A stretch of DNA of 36,738 bases, taken from contig JAJPHW010000071.1 in assembly GCA_021325035.1 (NCBI GenBank), forward strand, positions 1 through 36,738. The letters are read 5' to 3'. The DNA is from Terriglobia bacterium (GTDB lineage: Bacteria; Acidobacteriota; Terriglobia; Terriglobales; Acidobacteriaceae). Positions 17,912-25,561 of this stretch are shown here, in pieces (within the stretch, counting starts at the first letter, position 1; the number at the start of each line of letters is the position of its first letter). The notes below the pieces were generated by a model. That model was given only the letters and a program-made list of their open reading frames with translations, had not been told where the DNA came from and did not search any database. The position numbers and the translations under genes were made by a program.

Positions 17912-17992
17912 CGTACAATTTTAGATGGCGAAACGCGGATATAAGGTCTTTCATCTAAAGTTTTTTATCACTTTGCCGTACCCTGCGCTCCA
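17912..17992. promoter_or_regulatory. Divergent promoter region with an 8-bp dyad
   Basis: Within the 81 bases between the glycoamylase-like gene and the next plus-strand gene, TTTAGATG (17920-17927) is mirrored by CATCTAAA (17952-17959) with 24 bases between, followed by a T-run at 17961-17966. It may be an operator or a weak hairpin; the wide spacer makes chance a real alternative. Confidence 0.3.
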
Positions 17993-18979
17993 GTGAAAAG
18001 ATTTGTAAACATTACCGCGATATCGGCTTCTGTGTTCGTTCTTGTCGCCGCGCTTTGGATCGCATTATCCATCGTTCGGAAACATCGACGCGTGACCATC
18101 GTGGGCGCAGTATTACGCCAAGACGCGGATCCCAACAAACAGAGCCCAATTACGGGTGTGAAAATAACGGCGATAGCTGGGGCGACTCAGAGTAATGCAA
18201 CTTCAGATCAGCTGGGGCAATTTACTCTGATCCTCCCAAAAGGCTTCCGCCGACGGCAAGCGATTACCCTTGAATTTCAGCATGGAGACTATCAGCCGCT
18301 GAAACTGGAAGATTTCATCGGAGACAAGCTGTACATCGCGAGGCTTGTCCCCCTAAATAAAAGCGCCCGCGATGATGGGAGGCAGCCGCAGCAAACAATT
18401 GCAAACGTACGTGTGCGCTATTTGGTCAAAACGACGACGACGGCAGATATCGGCAGCGCCGTCAAAACATTTGAGGTAATAAATAAAGGCAATATTCCCT
18501 GCCGAGGTGGTGCTCCTTGCTCGCCGGACGGCAAATGGAGAGCAAATATTGCGGCCACGCAGTTGGACGCAGGCGAAGGTAATGAGTTTCGCAATATTCG
18601 CGTTTCTTGCATAGCGGGGCCGTGCCCTTTCACCAAGATTGAACGCGAAGTTGTGACCGACGACGGCCGACAGTTGGATCTTAGCGCCAGAGCATGGTCA
18701 GATACGGCCACGTTCTTGATCGAAGCGGAAGTCGTGCGCACGATGGTGAGCGATCTCGTCCGCGAATCATACCCAGTGATTTTTGGACCTTCGCTAAGTT
18801 TTAGTCTTCCGGTCGCTGCTGAAGGGCCGAGCCTCGAAGCCGAAGTCAACGGCGAGCAAATAGTCTTCCCACTCAGTCCATCCTTGTCGCTTAGCTGGGG
18901 AGAATGCACGTTGAGTCACAACAAGGACCAGACTAGTGTCTACCGCTGCGAACTAAAAGTCGGATATCGTTTCAAATAA
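17993..18979 (+). CDS. Membrane-anchored protein with carboxypeptidase-regulatory-like domain
   Basis: 328 residues from a GTG start with no clear Shine-Dalgarno; no alternative start lies before the N-terminal membrane helix (about 8-29, then KHRR). Residues 35-115 form a beta-sandwich of the carboxypeptidase regulatory-like type (VTIVGAVL...PITGVKITA...A.SD.LGQFTL). The rest (130-328) is a beta-rich extracytoplasmic region with paired Cys (CRGGAPC near 165, CIAGPC near 206), which may form disulfides. It has no known catalytic motif. It starts 81 bases from the glycoamylase-like gene in the opposite direction and ends four bases from the convergent DUF5666-like gene. Function unknown. Confidence 0.8.
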   Translation: MKRFVNITAISASVFVLVAALWIALSIVRKHRRVTIVGAVLRQDADPNKQSPITGVKITAIAGATQSNATSDQLGQFTLILPKGFRRRQAITLEFQHGDYQPLKLEDFIGDKLYIARLVPLNKSARDDGRQPQQTIANVRVRYLVKTTTTADIGSAVKTFEVINKGNIPCRGGAPCSPDGKWRANIAATQLDAGEGNEFRNIRVSCIAGPCPFTKIEREVVTDDGRQLDLSARAWSDTATFLIEAEVVRTMVSDLVRESYPVIFGPSLSFSLPVAAEGPSLEAEVNGEQIVFPLSPSLSLSWGECTLSHNKDQTSVYRCELKVGYRFK

Positions 18980-18983
18980 ATTT

Positions 18984-19913
18984 CTAGGGTTCGGGGCTTG
19001 CTGCGGCGAGGGCAATTTGCGAAGCCACGTAAAGACTGCCGTCAAAATTCGCACGCACGGTTACCTCATTTCCTTCTCGCAATGTAGCAACCGCAGGCAA
19101 CCGACTTTGGTCGAACGTGACGTCATATCTTTTTTGGTCGCGGGGATCGATAATTGCCAGTCTTCCCGAGTGGACGTCGAGAAAAGCGATCCATCCACGA
19201 AACACGAACGAATTGCCAGGCGTCGCAAGTATCGAGATATGTTTCGCGACTCCTCCGCCGCCCGCTCGAAAATCAGCTGCAATCAAGGTTCCCGGTGCTA
19301 AATCCCCTATGCTGGCATTTGCCGCCTGTCCAACGCCAGTGATTTTTGTGTCGGCGGGCACTCCTAATTTGACCGGCGTGGAAGATAGAGAGTCGCGCAA
19401 CAGAAGCACCCCGCGACTGCGATCAAATTGAATGACCTGCCCTTGCATTTCACCGTCGGGAGCTTGCGTCAAACCATGAATGCTTCGCGCAAATACTGTA
19501 CTTCCGTCGAGCATGGTTTCCACTGAAATGTGGTCGCCGGGATGAAGGTCTTTGACTTGGCATAATTTGCCATCACGATACATCTGCGTGCGGACGTCAA
19601 AAGCGATTTTCACATCGTGACCGCCAAATACGCGTAGAACAATTTGATCGCGGACCCGATCCAACTGTTTAATCTCACCGCCCACCACTGTCGATTTTCC
19701 CGTCGGCATAGCCGGAAGATCTGGCAATGGCTTGACCGGAGATTGTTGACTACTAACAACAGTTGGCGCGGCCGGCAATGAATCCGCGGCATCACTCGAT
19801 GCTAATGAAGTCGCTTGCCCAAACGCTGCGCATATAAGCAGCATGGGAAGCATCCACAAGGGTTTCACCAAGTCTTTGAATGGCAATGCCTTCATTAATA
19901 GAAACACTTTCAT
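18984..19913 (-). CDS. Exported protein with three tandem DUF5666-like repeats
   Basis: 309 residues with an N-terminal hydrophobic segment (about 18-38) acting as signal peptide and a Pro/Ser-rich linker to about 75. Three homologous units of about 70 residues follow, at 78-147, 157-229 and 237-303. Each has the pattern G.I..LD...G.L.L.D......V.......T......L..G..V.V.....G...A..I. This is the pattern of DUF5666-type beta-barrel repeats in exported proteins. The role is unknown; binding or scaffolding is a guess. The gene is divergent from the TPR gene and tail-to-tail with the carboxypeptidase-regulatory-like gene. Confidence 0.8.
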   Translation of the reverse strand: MKVFLLMKALPFKDLVKPLWMLPMLLICAAFGQATSLASSDAADSLPAAPTVVSSQQSPVKPLPDLPAMPTGKSTVVGGEIKQLDRVRDQIVLRVFGGHDVKIAFDVRTQMYRDGKLCQVKDLHPGDHISVETMLDGSTVFARSIHGLTQAPDGEMQGQVIQFDRSRGVLLLRDSLSSTPVKLGVPADTKITGVGQAANASIGDLAPGTLIAADFRAGGGGVAKHISILATPGNSFVFRGWIAFLDVHSGRLAIIDPRDQKRYDVTFDQSRLPAVATLREGNEVTVRANFDGSLYVASQIALAAASPEP

Positions 19914-19984
19914 TTTCGTGACGTTTTTGATGCCTCGGAATTGAAATGCGTGGTCTGAGGAGCTCCAAATAAGCGGCGAGCTAG

Positions 19985-20001
19985 TGGCAACAGATTTGCC
20001 A
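19985..20001. promoter_or_regulatory. Perfect dyad TGGCAA-N5-TTGCCA in a divergent promoter region
   Basis: TGGCAA (19985-19990) and TTGCCA (19996-20001) are separated by CAGAT. The dyad lies in the 130-base gap between the DUF5666-like gene (minus) and the TPR gene (plus, start 20044). The size and symmetry fit a dimeric regulator site. No T-run follows, so a terminator is unlikely. Confidence 0.4.
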
Positions 20002-20043
20002 TGTTTGCATCCAATAGGAGCCTTTGGGGATTATTTTCAAAAT

Positions 20044-21192
20044 ATGAGCCGATTAGCCAACCTTTGCGCCGCGTGTCTCTTATGGCAACTCGTAGTTTTT
20101 CTGCCCTGGCAGAGCGCGTTCGCGGACAAAGAACTTAAAATCACCTTCCCCCGGCGCAGCCACTTGACCCCGGTCCAAAAGTTAAATCGCGAAGGCGTTG
20201 CGGAAATTGAAAAACACCAATACGCCAAAGCGGAAGCCGCGTTCATGAAAGCTTATTTGTACGATTCCAGTGATCCCTTCACCTTGTACAACCTTGGCTA
20301 CGCCGCAGAACTCCAGGGAAACTTGGATCGCGCACAAAAGTTCTACGGCTTAGCAGTCGAACAAGCTACCGACGCGACCATCGATCGCACGAATGTCCGT
20401 TCTCTAAAAGGGCAGCCGATGCGCAAAGCAGCCTTAGGAATCGATGATCGCGAGCTGCGCGTGAACCAGGCAAATATTGACGCCATAAAGCTTTTGGAAT
20501 CGGGTCAGCCCCGGGAAGCGGAGTTCGTTCTAAGACAGACGCTAACGCGCGATCCGCAAAATGCATTCACGCTGAACAACCTCGGAGTTACTCAGGAAGC
20601 GCAAGGCAACTTTGCCGATGCCGAGAAGTCGTACCGCCGAGCGGCCGCCATTCATTCATCGCAAGCATCTGTGGTCACGTCCACCGGCGCCGCATGGCGT
20701 GGAAAACCGGTAAGTGAGGTCGCTAGCGCCAATGCCGCCACGGTGGAGCAACGCCTCCGATCTGCAAGTACGGCGCAAGCGCAGGCATCCCTGCTCAATG
20801 TACAGGGTGTGGCAGCCATTAACCGCAATGACTGGACGACGGCGTCACAAGATTTCCAAAAAGCATACAGTCTCGATCCGTCCAGTGCATTTTCTTTGAA
20901 TAATGAAGGATTTTTGGCAGAGACCAACGGTGACTCCGAAACGGCGCAGTTCTTTTATGAACGCGCCAAACTGGCCCAGGATTCCTCATCAGCAGTAGGT
21001 TTGGCGACTCGCCGTGAGGCCGAAGGTTCTAATGTCGCCTCCACAGCGAGCGGAAGTTCACAGCAAGTCGGAACGAAACTTTCTGTTCTTGAACAAGAAC
21101 GAAGAAAAGAAAATACGCCCGTCGTCCTCAGGAACCGCGACGATTCTCCAGTTATAGAGCCTCCGCCAGATGCTTCCACAACTCCTCAATAA
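20044..21192 (+). CDS. Exported TPR protein
   Basis: 382 residues from the ATG at 20044, chosen because it opens a normal signal peptide (hydrophobic LCAACLLWQLVVFLPW, cleavage near SAFA/DKE at 27-28); the frame extends 20 codons upstream to a GTG with no support. Three TPR pairs are visible, each with the A..LYNLG/LNNLG...G....A..FY.RA pattern: roughly residues 40-105, 137-200 and 250-315. The C-terminal 60 residues are polar and probably disordered. TPR proteins are scaffolds for protein-protein contacts, here probably periplasmic. The stop lies seven bases before the start of the nucleotidyltransferase-like gene, whose Shine-Dalgarno overlaps the intervening bases. Confidence 0.85.
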   Translation: MSRLANLCAACLLWQLVVFLPWQSAFADKELKITFPRRSHLTPVQKLNREGVAEIEKHQYAKAEAAFMKAYLYDSSDPFTLYNLGYAAELQGNLDRAQKFYGLAVEQATDATIDRTNVRSLKGQPMRKAALGIDDRELRVNQANIDAIKLLESGQPREAEFVLRQTLTRDPQNAFTLNNLGVTQEAQGNFADAEKSYRRAAAIHSSQASVVTSTGAAWRGKPVSEVASANAATVEQRLRSASTAQAQASLLNVQGVAAINRNDWTTASQDFQKAYSLDPSSAFSLNNEGFLAETNGDSETAQFFYERAKLAQDSSSAVGLATRREAEGSNVASTASGSSQQVGTKLSVLEQERRKENTPVVLRNRDDSPVIEPPPDASTTPQ

Positions 21193-21199
21193 GGAACTT

Positions 21200-22312
21200 A
21201 TGACCACACCCACATTCAAAGTTAGTTCATTTGATTCTTCTGCTGGAGTTTTTAATTCTCCGCCTGAAGTTGTTGTGCTGTCGCAACTCTTGCTGAGCCC
21301 CACTCCGGAGACTGAAATTCAGCCTGAGGCTCTTCGATCGGAGACTCTCGACAAGATGCTTGCATTGGCTCAGTCGCACCATGTACTCATGCGCGCCTTG
21401 CCCATTTATACCCAAATCGAATGGCAAAAGGATCGTGCGGCATGGGCGTGCGATGCCCTCAACCGCGAGCAGGCAAGAGTCGAAAATGCAGTTGGCTTTC
21501 TTGCTAGGATTTGCACCGTATTTGAAGAAAATCAGCGTGATGTGACGGTTATCAAATCATTGGATCACTGGCCAGATTTGGGCAGTGACTTGGATTTATA
21601 TACGAACTCCGAGCCCCGCAAAATTATTGATCTGATGAAAGCACGCTTCAATGCCAGGCTCGCGCCTCGCAGTTGGGGTGATCGGTTGGCAAATAAATGG
21701 AACTTCATTGTCCCAGGTCTCCCGGAGCTTGTGGAAATTCACATGGGCCGTCTTGGACAAACGGGCGAACATGTGGTCTTCGCCAATGGCTTGGCCGCAC
21801 GTGCAAGGCAGTTACAGCTGGCAGAAAAGACATTTCGTGTGGCGTCCCCCGAAGATCGATTGATGATCTGCACCTTACAGCGAATGTACCGTCATTTCTA
21901 CGCGCGGCTATGCGATATTTTTGACACCCTGCATCTTCTCGAAAACGATCCAATCGGTGTGGACTACGAAAAACTGCGTGACACGGCTTCCCAGGCCGGC
22001 ATTTGGGAGGGAACAGCTACGTTTCTTGTGATCGTGTCTGACTATGTACGCACGTACCGGGGATTCGGCATTGAACTCCCCCGCTGGGTCCGCTCATCCG
22101 CTAAATTCAATGCTGACCAAGTTTATTTCCGCAATGGATTCCTACGTATTTCGATAGCGCCCCACTCCATGAAGCTTTACGCCTCTCAACTGACATCCAT
22201 GCTCTTGCATGGGCATGTGGCCAGTACGGCCAGACTAAGTCTTCTCCCTTGCCTTGCCGTGGCCGCCGCCGCGGGTCAAAAAATTACTGGAAGTGACAAA
22301 GGAATTTGGTAA
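21200..22312 (+). CDS. Nucleotidyltransferase-fold protein (NTP_transf_5-like)
   Basis: 370 residues. The ATG at 21200 is preceded by AAGGA (21191-21195); an ATG ten codons upstream would lie inside the TPR gene. After a helical N-terminal third, residues 116-136 read V.VIKSLDHWPDLGSDLDLYT, with D130 and D132 placed like the paired acidic residues of the pol-beta-type nucleotidyltransferase fold, as in the NTP_transf_5 group. That group occurs in capsule and exopolysaccharide loci and has no fixed biochemical role. The C-terminal half is helical with a hydrophobic end. It is co-transcribed with the secreted TPR gene, an odd partner for a cytosolic protein. Activity is unproven. Confidence 0.65.
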   Translation: MTTPTFKVSSFDSSAGVFNSPPEVVVLSQLLLSPTPETEIQPEALRSETLDKMLALAQSHHVLMRALPIYTQIEWQKDRAAWACDALNREQARVENAVGFLARICTVFEENQRDVTVIKSLDHWPDLGSDLDLYTNSEPRKIIDLMKARFNARLAPRSWGDRLANKWNFIVPGLPELVEIHMGRLGQTGEHVVFANGLAARARQLQLAEKTFRVASPEDRLMICTLQRMYRHFYARLCDIFDTLHLLENDPIGVDYEKLRDTASQAGIWEGTATFLVIVSDYVRTYRGFGIELPRWVRSSAKFNADQVYFRNGFLRISIAPHSMKLYASQLTSMLLHGHVASTARLSLLPCLAVAAAAGQKITGSDKGIW

Positions 22313-22657
22313 ATTCGCGATAAAACCTGGCAGTGGTGTCGTTTCGCGGCACTACTAGCCAAAATCTTCCTCTATAGCTGCAATCAGCCCTTCTGATATC
22401 TAGACTCAAATAGTTTTCACCCTTACCCTAATTTCAGAATGCACCTTTGGATACGCGTCTAAGGGATCTCCTGATTGACCGTGTGCAAAGACCGTATTAC
22501 TTTTCGATAAACACGCGCCACTGTCACAGCGAAAACTCAGGGGTTTACCTTACTAGGATGAAGGCCGAACTTCATTTTGATTAGGTGCCTTTGGATCCCA
22601 AAACGAGTCGCACGTTTTCCTGAGTGTGCGTTTCCAACCGACATGGAGGAATGAGGA
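22313..22657. other. Intergenic region upstream of the Ig-like secreted protein
   Basis: 345 bases with no convincing gene. A possible weak promoter is TTGACC (22475-22480), 17 bases, then TACTTT (22498-22503); the -10 match is poor. A strong Shine-Dalgarno GGAGG (22644-22648) lies nine bases before the ATG at 22658. The long leader between the two could hold regulation, but I see no hairpin I trust. Confidence 0.35.
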
Positions 22658-23953
22658 ATGACGAAATGGCTTACGATTTTTTTATTCGCGGCATGGGCAA
22701 TACCGGGTCTTGCGACAGTTACGGTGAACACACCTGCCAACGGGGCGACGGTCAGTTCGCCTGTATATTATTCCGCAACTGCTACAACAAACACATGCAC
22801 TAAAGGCGTGGCCTCCATGGGGCTCTACGTTGATAATCAACTTGTATATGTGCAAAATGGCGCGGCACTCAACACAAGCTGGCCGCTCAGTCCTGGAAAA
22901 TACAACACGGTTGTCGAAGAATGGGACTATTGCGGTGGGGCCACGTATACGCCGATCGCGATTACCGTGAGTAGCCAAAGCGGTGTTTGGGTTTCTTCTC
23001 CCACAAACGGCGGTTCAGTAGGGTCTCCTGTGAATTACGTCGCGACCGCTTCGACCACTTGCAATAAAGGGGTAGCGTCGATGGGCGTTTATGTCAATAA
23101 CGTCCTGACCTATGTGGTGCAGGGCGCAAGCCTCAATACCAATTTGTCATTCAATCCCGGGACCTACAACACGGTCGTGGAGGAGTGGGACCATTGTGGT
23201 GGAGCAGCCTACACTCCCGTCAAAATTACGGTCACAGGGGGTAGCGGAAACGGCAAGACGCTCTCTGCTCTGCAAGCCAGTGGCGGGTGGAAGTCCTACG
23301 GGGAATATCCACCCGATTACAACACATGCACCCAATGCGGATCAGGGGTCACTTGGTCCATGGAACAACACATTACGTCGCCATCCCTGAGTGGCAATGC
23401 GTCTCAGTTCAATATCGGGGGGAATACGCCCTATTCCGATGTTTTGTGGACGAATGCCCTGATTGGCCAAAACTCCACCCAAGGCATTCCAGACAACAAC
23501 CACACCTTGTTGCCCACTCTGCACAATTTCACCTACGACGCTTATTTCTACGGATCGAATTTGTCTTTGTCGCAGGTGCTGGAATTTGATATCAGCATGT
23601 ACTTTAACGGACTCAGTTTGATCTGGGGAAATCAATGCCGAATTGCGGGTGGCAACGAATGGGACATCTGGGACAACGTAAATTCCAAATGGGTTCCCAC
23701 CGGATTCTCATGCAATCCCATTAGTAACGGTTGGAACCATCTCACCATTCAAGCACAACGCGAATCGGACAATACCCTGCTATTCCAATCCATTACTTTG
23801 AATGGTGTGACCAATACCATCAATAAATACTACGCTCCTGGATCCTGTCCAAGCGGATGGTGGGGAATCACGGTCAACTATCAGATGGATGGCAATTCCA
23901 AGCAATCGCCTTACACAACGTATGTTGACAACTTCTCGTTTACTTATTGGTAG
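22658..23953 (+). CDS. Secreted protein with two Cys-paired Ig-like repeats and a lectin-like C-terminal domain
   Basis: 431 residues. Signal peptide to about residue 19 (WAIPGLA). Two Ig-like repeats follow (about 20-107 and 109-195), nearly identical in layout: V.SP..G..V.SPV.Y.A.A.T, then TC.KGVASMG.YV, then YNTVVEEWD.CGG..YTP..ITV. Each has two Cys placed for a disulfide. The C-terminal part (about 205-431) is a Trp/Tyr/Asn-rich beta domain resembling concanavalin-like folds, with four further Cys. Proteins of this layout are common exported proteins in Acidobacteria and probably bind carbohydrate or surfaces; no catalytic motif is evident. It is a single-gene unit: own leader, good Shine-Dalgarno and a terminator directly after. 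Confidence 0.85.
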   Translation: MTKWLTIFLFAAWAIPGLATVTVNTPANGATVSSPVYYSATATTNTCTKGVASMGLYVDNQLVYVQNGAALNTSWPLSPGKYNTVVEEWDYCGGATYTPIAITVSSQSGVWVSSPTNGGSVGSPVNYVATASTTCNKGVASMGVYVNNVLTYVVQGASLNTNLSFNPGTYNTVVEEWDHCGGAAYTPVKITVTGGSGNGKTLSALQASGGWKSYGEYPPDYNTCTQCGSGVTWSMEQHITSPSLSGNASQFNIGGNTPYSDVLWTNALIGQNSTQGIPDNNHTLLPTLHNFTYDAYFYGSNLSLSQVLEFDISMYFNGLSLIWGNQCRIAGGNEWDIWDNVNSKWVPTGFSCNPISNGWNHLTIQAQRESDNTLLFQSITLNGVTNTINKYYAPGSCPSGWWGITVNYQMDGNSKQSPYTTYVDNFSFTYW

Positions 23954-23962
23954 AAGGCGACA

Positions 23963-23992
23963 CGCGGATGGCTTTCGCCATCCGCGTTTTTT
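23963..23992 (+). terminator. Rho-independent terminator
   Basis: A perfect 10-bp stem, CGCGGATGGC (23963-23972) with GCCATCCGCG (23977-23986), a TTTC loop, then six T at 23987-23992. It lies 10 bases after the Ig-like gene and before the stop of the convergent kinase gene. The opposite strand has no T-run, so it works for the plus strand. Confidence 0.93.
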
Positions 23993-23999
23993 CTTTACG

Positions 24000-24650
24000 C
24001 TAAGCCGCGTTCGTAATTTCGTAAATTTCGGCAGCTGCGGCGGCAATCGACTGACAACGAACAACTCTCATCACCGGTGTCATTCGGCTTAGGCCGAGAT
24101 AAGCCTCGCGGTTGCGAATCAAAAAATCTAACGGATACTCGGGTTTGCGCGCTCGCGCGTGCGCGGGATCGGCATCGAGCAGGATTGCCGCATCTGGTTG
24201 GCTTGTCCATCGCAATGCCCATTGGGCATAAAGCCGCTGGCCAATCGAACCAACCAAATTCAGATTCGCTAATTCATCGTAAATGTAGCGGTCGAAGATC
24301 ACGACATCCGCAGAGCTTCGCTTGGAGCGTCGGAAGATGAGATTCAAATGCAGAGAATCCAATAGGTACAGAAACAAACGCATTGGTGTCATGTACCACG
24401 TTCGGACATTTTTATCTTGGCGATTTACAGGACAGTCTGGAGTGCCAACCCCGCTTTCACTCTTAAATAATGCATGACTCGATGCTTCGCGAAAGCGCTT
24501 AAACGTCGCAACATCATCCCAAAATCGAATCAGGCTTACTTTCTTGCCGCTCGCTACAAGACTTTGCCGCAAATATTCAATTTGCGTAGTCTTGCCTGCT
24601 CCGTCAATTCCGGAAAAGCTAACGCTGAGTGGCTGGACTGGGGAATTCAT
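24000..24650 (-). CDS. dTMP-kinase-like P-loop kinase
   Basis: 216 residues from the ATG ending at 24650; an in-frame TTG three codons earlier has no support. Walker A GIDGAGKTT lies at 14-22 and the dTMP-kinase-type DRYIYDELANL at 120-130. The region between carries an insertion compared with classic Tmk, and the LID region (RARKPEYPLD) is variant. A housekeeping Tmk is expected elsewhere, and this copy is last in a flippase/STAS unit, so a role outside dTTP synthesis, perhaps phosphorylating a sugar or lipid-linked substrate, is possible. The phosphotransferase fold is clear; the substrate is not. The start lies 14 bases after the preceding gene's stop. Confidence 0.8.
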   Translation of the reverse strand: MNSPVQPLSVSFSGIDGAGKTTQIEYLRQSLVASGKKVSLIRFWDDVATFKRFREASSHALFKSESGVGTPDCPVNRQDKNVRTWYMTPMRLFLYLLDSLHLNLIFRRSKRSSADVVIFDRYIYDELANLNLVGSIGQRLYAQWALRWTSQPDAAILLDADPAHARARKPEYPLDFLIRNREAYLGLSRMTPVMRVVRCQSIAAAAAEIYEITNAA

Positions 24651-24664
24651 TGCAATCAATCGGG

Positions 24665-25018
24665 CTAACGAGCGCCTGGAGGACGGCTCGGGCTGGCATT
24701 CGCAAGTGCGACCACTGTACCTACGGCCGCCGCCGTCCCCAAAACGATGCCAACACTGATTAGGATCGTGCGGACTCTGTGCTGTTTGGCTGGCGCAATC
24801 GCGGCCCCTGCTGGGCTAAAGGCTGCTACGCCCGTAACTGGAACGGCCGGTGCAACAGCGGTTCCTACAGGAACATTCGAGGGTGCGGTTTGGCTGGGCT
24901 CCGGCGCTACTGTAGGATTTTCAGGCAACAATTGCGTTTCATTTGAGGGCGATTGCTGCGCAACTGCGGAACTTACGAAGTAGGACAGGAGACATGCTAT
25001 CAACAAAGCGCTCCTCAT
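24665..25018 (-). CDS. Small exported Ala/Pro-rich protein with C-terminal membrane helix
   Basis: 117 residues if started at the ATG ending at 25018, which opens a signal peptide (SALLIACLLSYFVSSAVA, cleavage before QQ). An ATG ending at 25066 would add 16 basic residues and cannot be excluded. The middle is Pro/Ala/Thr-rich (about 22-80), followed by a basic patch (KQHRVR) and a hydrophobic helix (TILISVGIVLGTAAAVGTVVALA). No domain is recognised. It sits between the STAS and kinase genes on the same strand with short gaps, so it belongs to the flippase unit. A membrane-tethered accessory role is a guess. Confidence 0.65.
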   Translation of the reverse strand: MRSALLIACLLSYFVSSAVAQQSPSNETQLLPENPTVAPEPSQTAPSNVPVGTAVAPAVPVTGVAAFSPAGAAIAPAKQHRVRTILISVGIVLGTAAAVGTVVALANASPSRPPGAR

Positions 25019-25085
25019 CTGCCTCGTCCGCCTAGGCAATGCGCCGTTAGTGCCTTTTTTACGCATAGTGTTCAATCGCCCGAGT

Positions 25086-25475
25086 TCAGTCGCCGTTGGA
25101 ATAAACCGCATTCGTTGCGAATTTATGCGCATAGATTTCCTCAGCCCAACCATCTTCATAAAAGCTGTCCGAGGCTTCTTGCGCAGTGTCATAAACATCG
25201 CAGATCTGGTCGAGGCCTGTTTGCTGGAGTGTGCACGCCAACTCTGCGGGTACGGATGCCAGTTTTACATCGCCATTCTGCTTGAGTGCCTCTTCAAGAC
25301 ACTTCACCAGAACAAGAATTCCCGAACGGTCGATCGCGGTTACCTGCGAAAAATCAAAAACAACAGTCGGACGCCGTCTCTTCAATGCGGGTTTGGTCTC
25401 TTCAAAAAATGACCATGCATCGCCGGCAACAAATTTGCCTGGTACTTCCTTGATCACAACACTACTTTTCATCAT
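25086..25475 (-). CDS. STAS-domain protein (anti-sigma-factor-antagonist-like)
   Basis: 129 residues. The ATG ending at 25475 is chosen over an upstream GTG (25499) because GAGGAAAG (25483-25490) sits at a normal distance. The chain is a single STAS domain: beta strand TVVFDFSQVTAID, then the conserved D-x-S-G at 49-52 with the phosphorylatable S51 as in SpoIIAA/RsbV, then helix ILVLVKCLEEALKQ and strand DVKLASV. The last 40 residues (DTAQEASDSFYEDGWAEE) form an acidic tail. In known systems such proteins are controlled by phosphorylation and bind a kinase or partner protein. No anti-sigma kinase lies nearby. It directly follows the flippase-DGNHR gene (62 to 86 bases). Confidence 0.85.
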   Translation of the reverse strand: MMKSSVVIKEVPGKFVAGDAWSFFEETKPALKRRRPTVVFDFSQVTAIDRSGILVLVKCLEEALKQNGDVKLASVPAELACTLQQTGLDQICDVYDTAQEASDSFYEDGWAEEIYAHKFATNAVYSNGD

Positions 25476-25561
25476 GGCCGCACTTTCCTCATACTCCACT
25501 AAACATTAGCTGCGCGGCGCACAAGCTTCCATCCGGTCAACTCGGTAATTGTCTGAGGGCC

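Noticed and set aside
17419-17958. Second plus-strand open frame antisense to the GH144-like gene
   Set aside because: Same reasoning; no domain, signal peptide or start context.
22475-22503. TTGACC-N17-TACTTT as promoter of the Ig-like gene
   Set aside because: Only three of six bases match at -10; kept as a remark in the intergenic entry, not as a feature.
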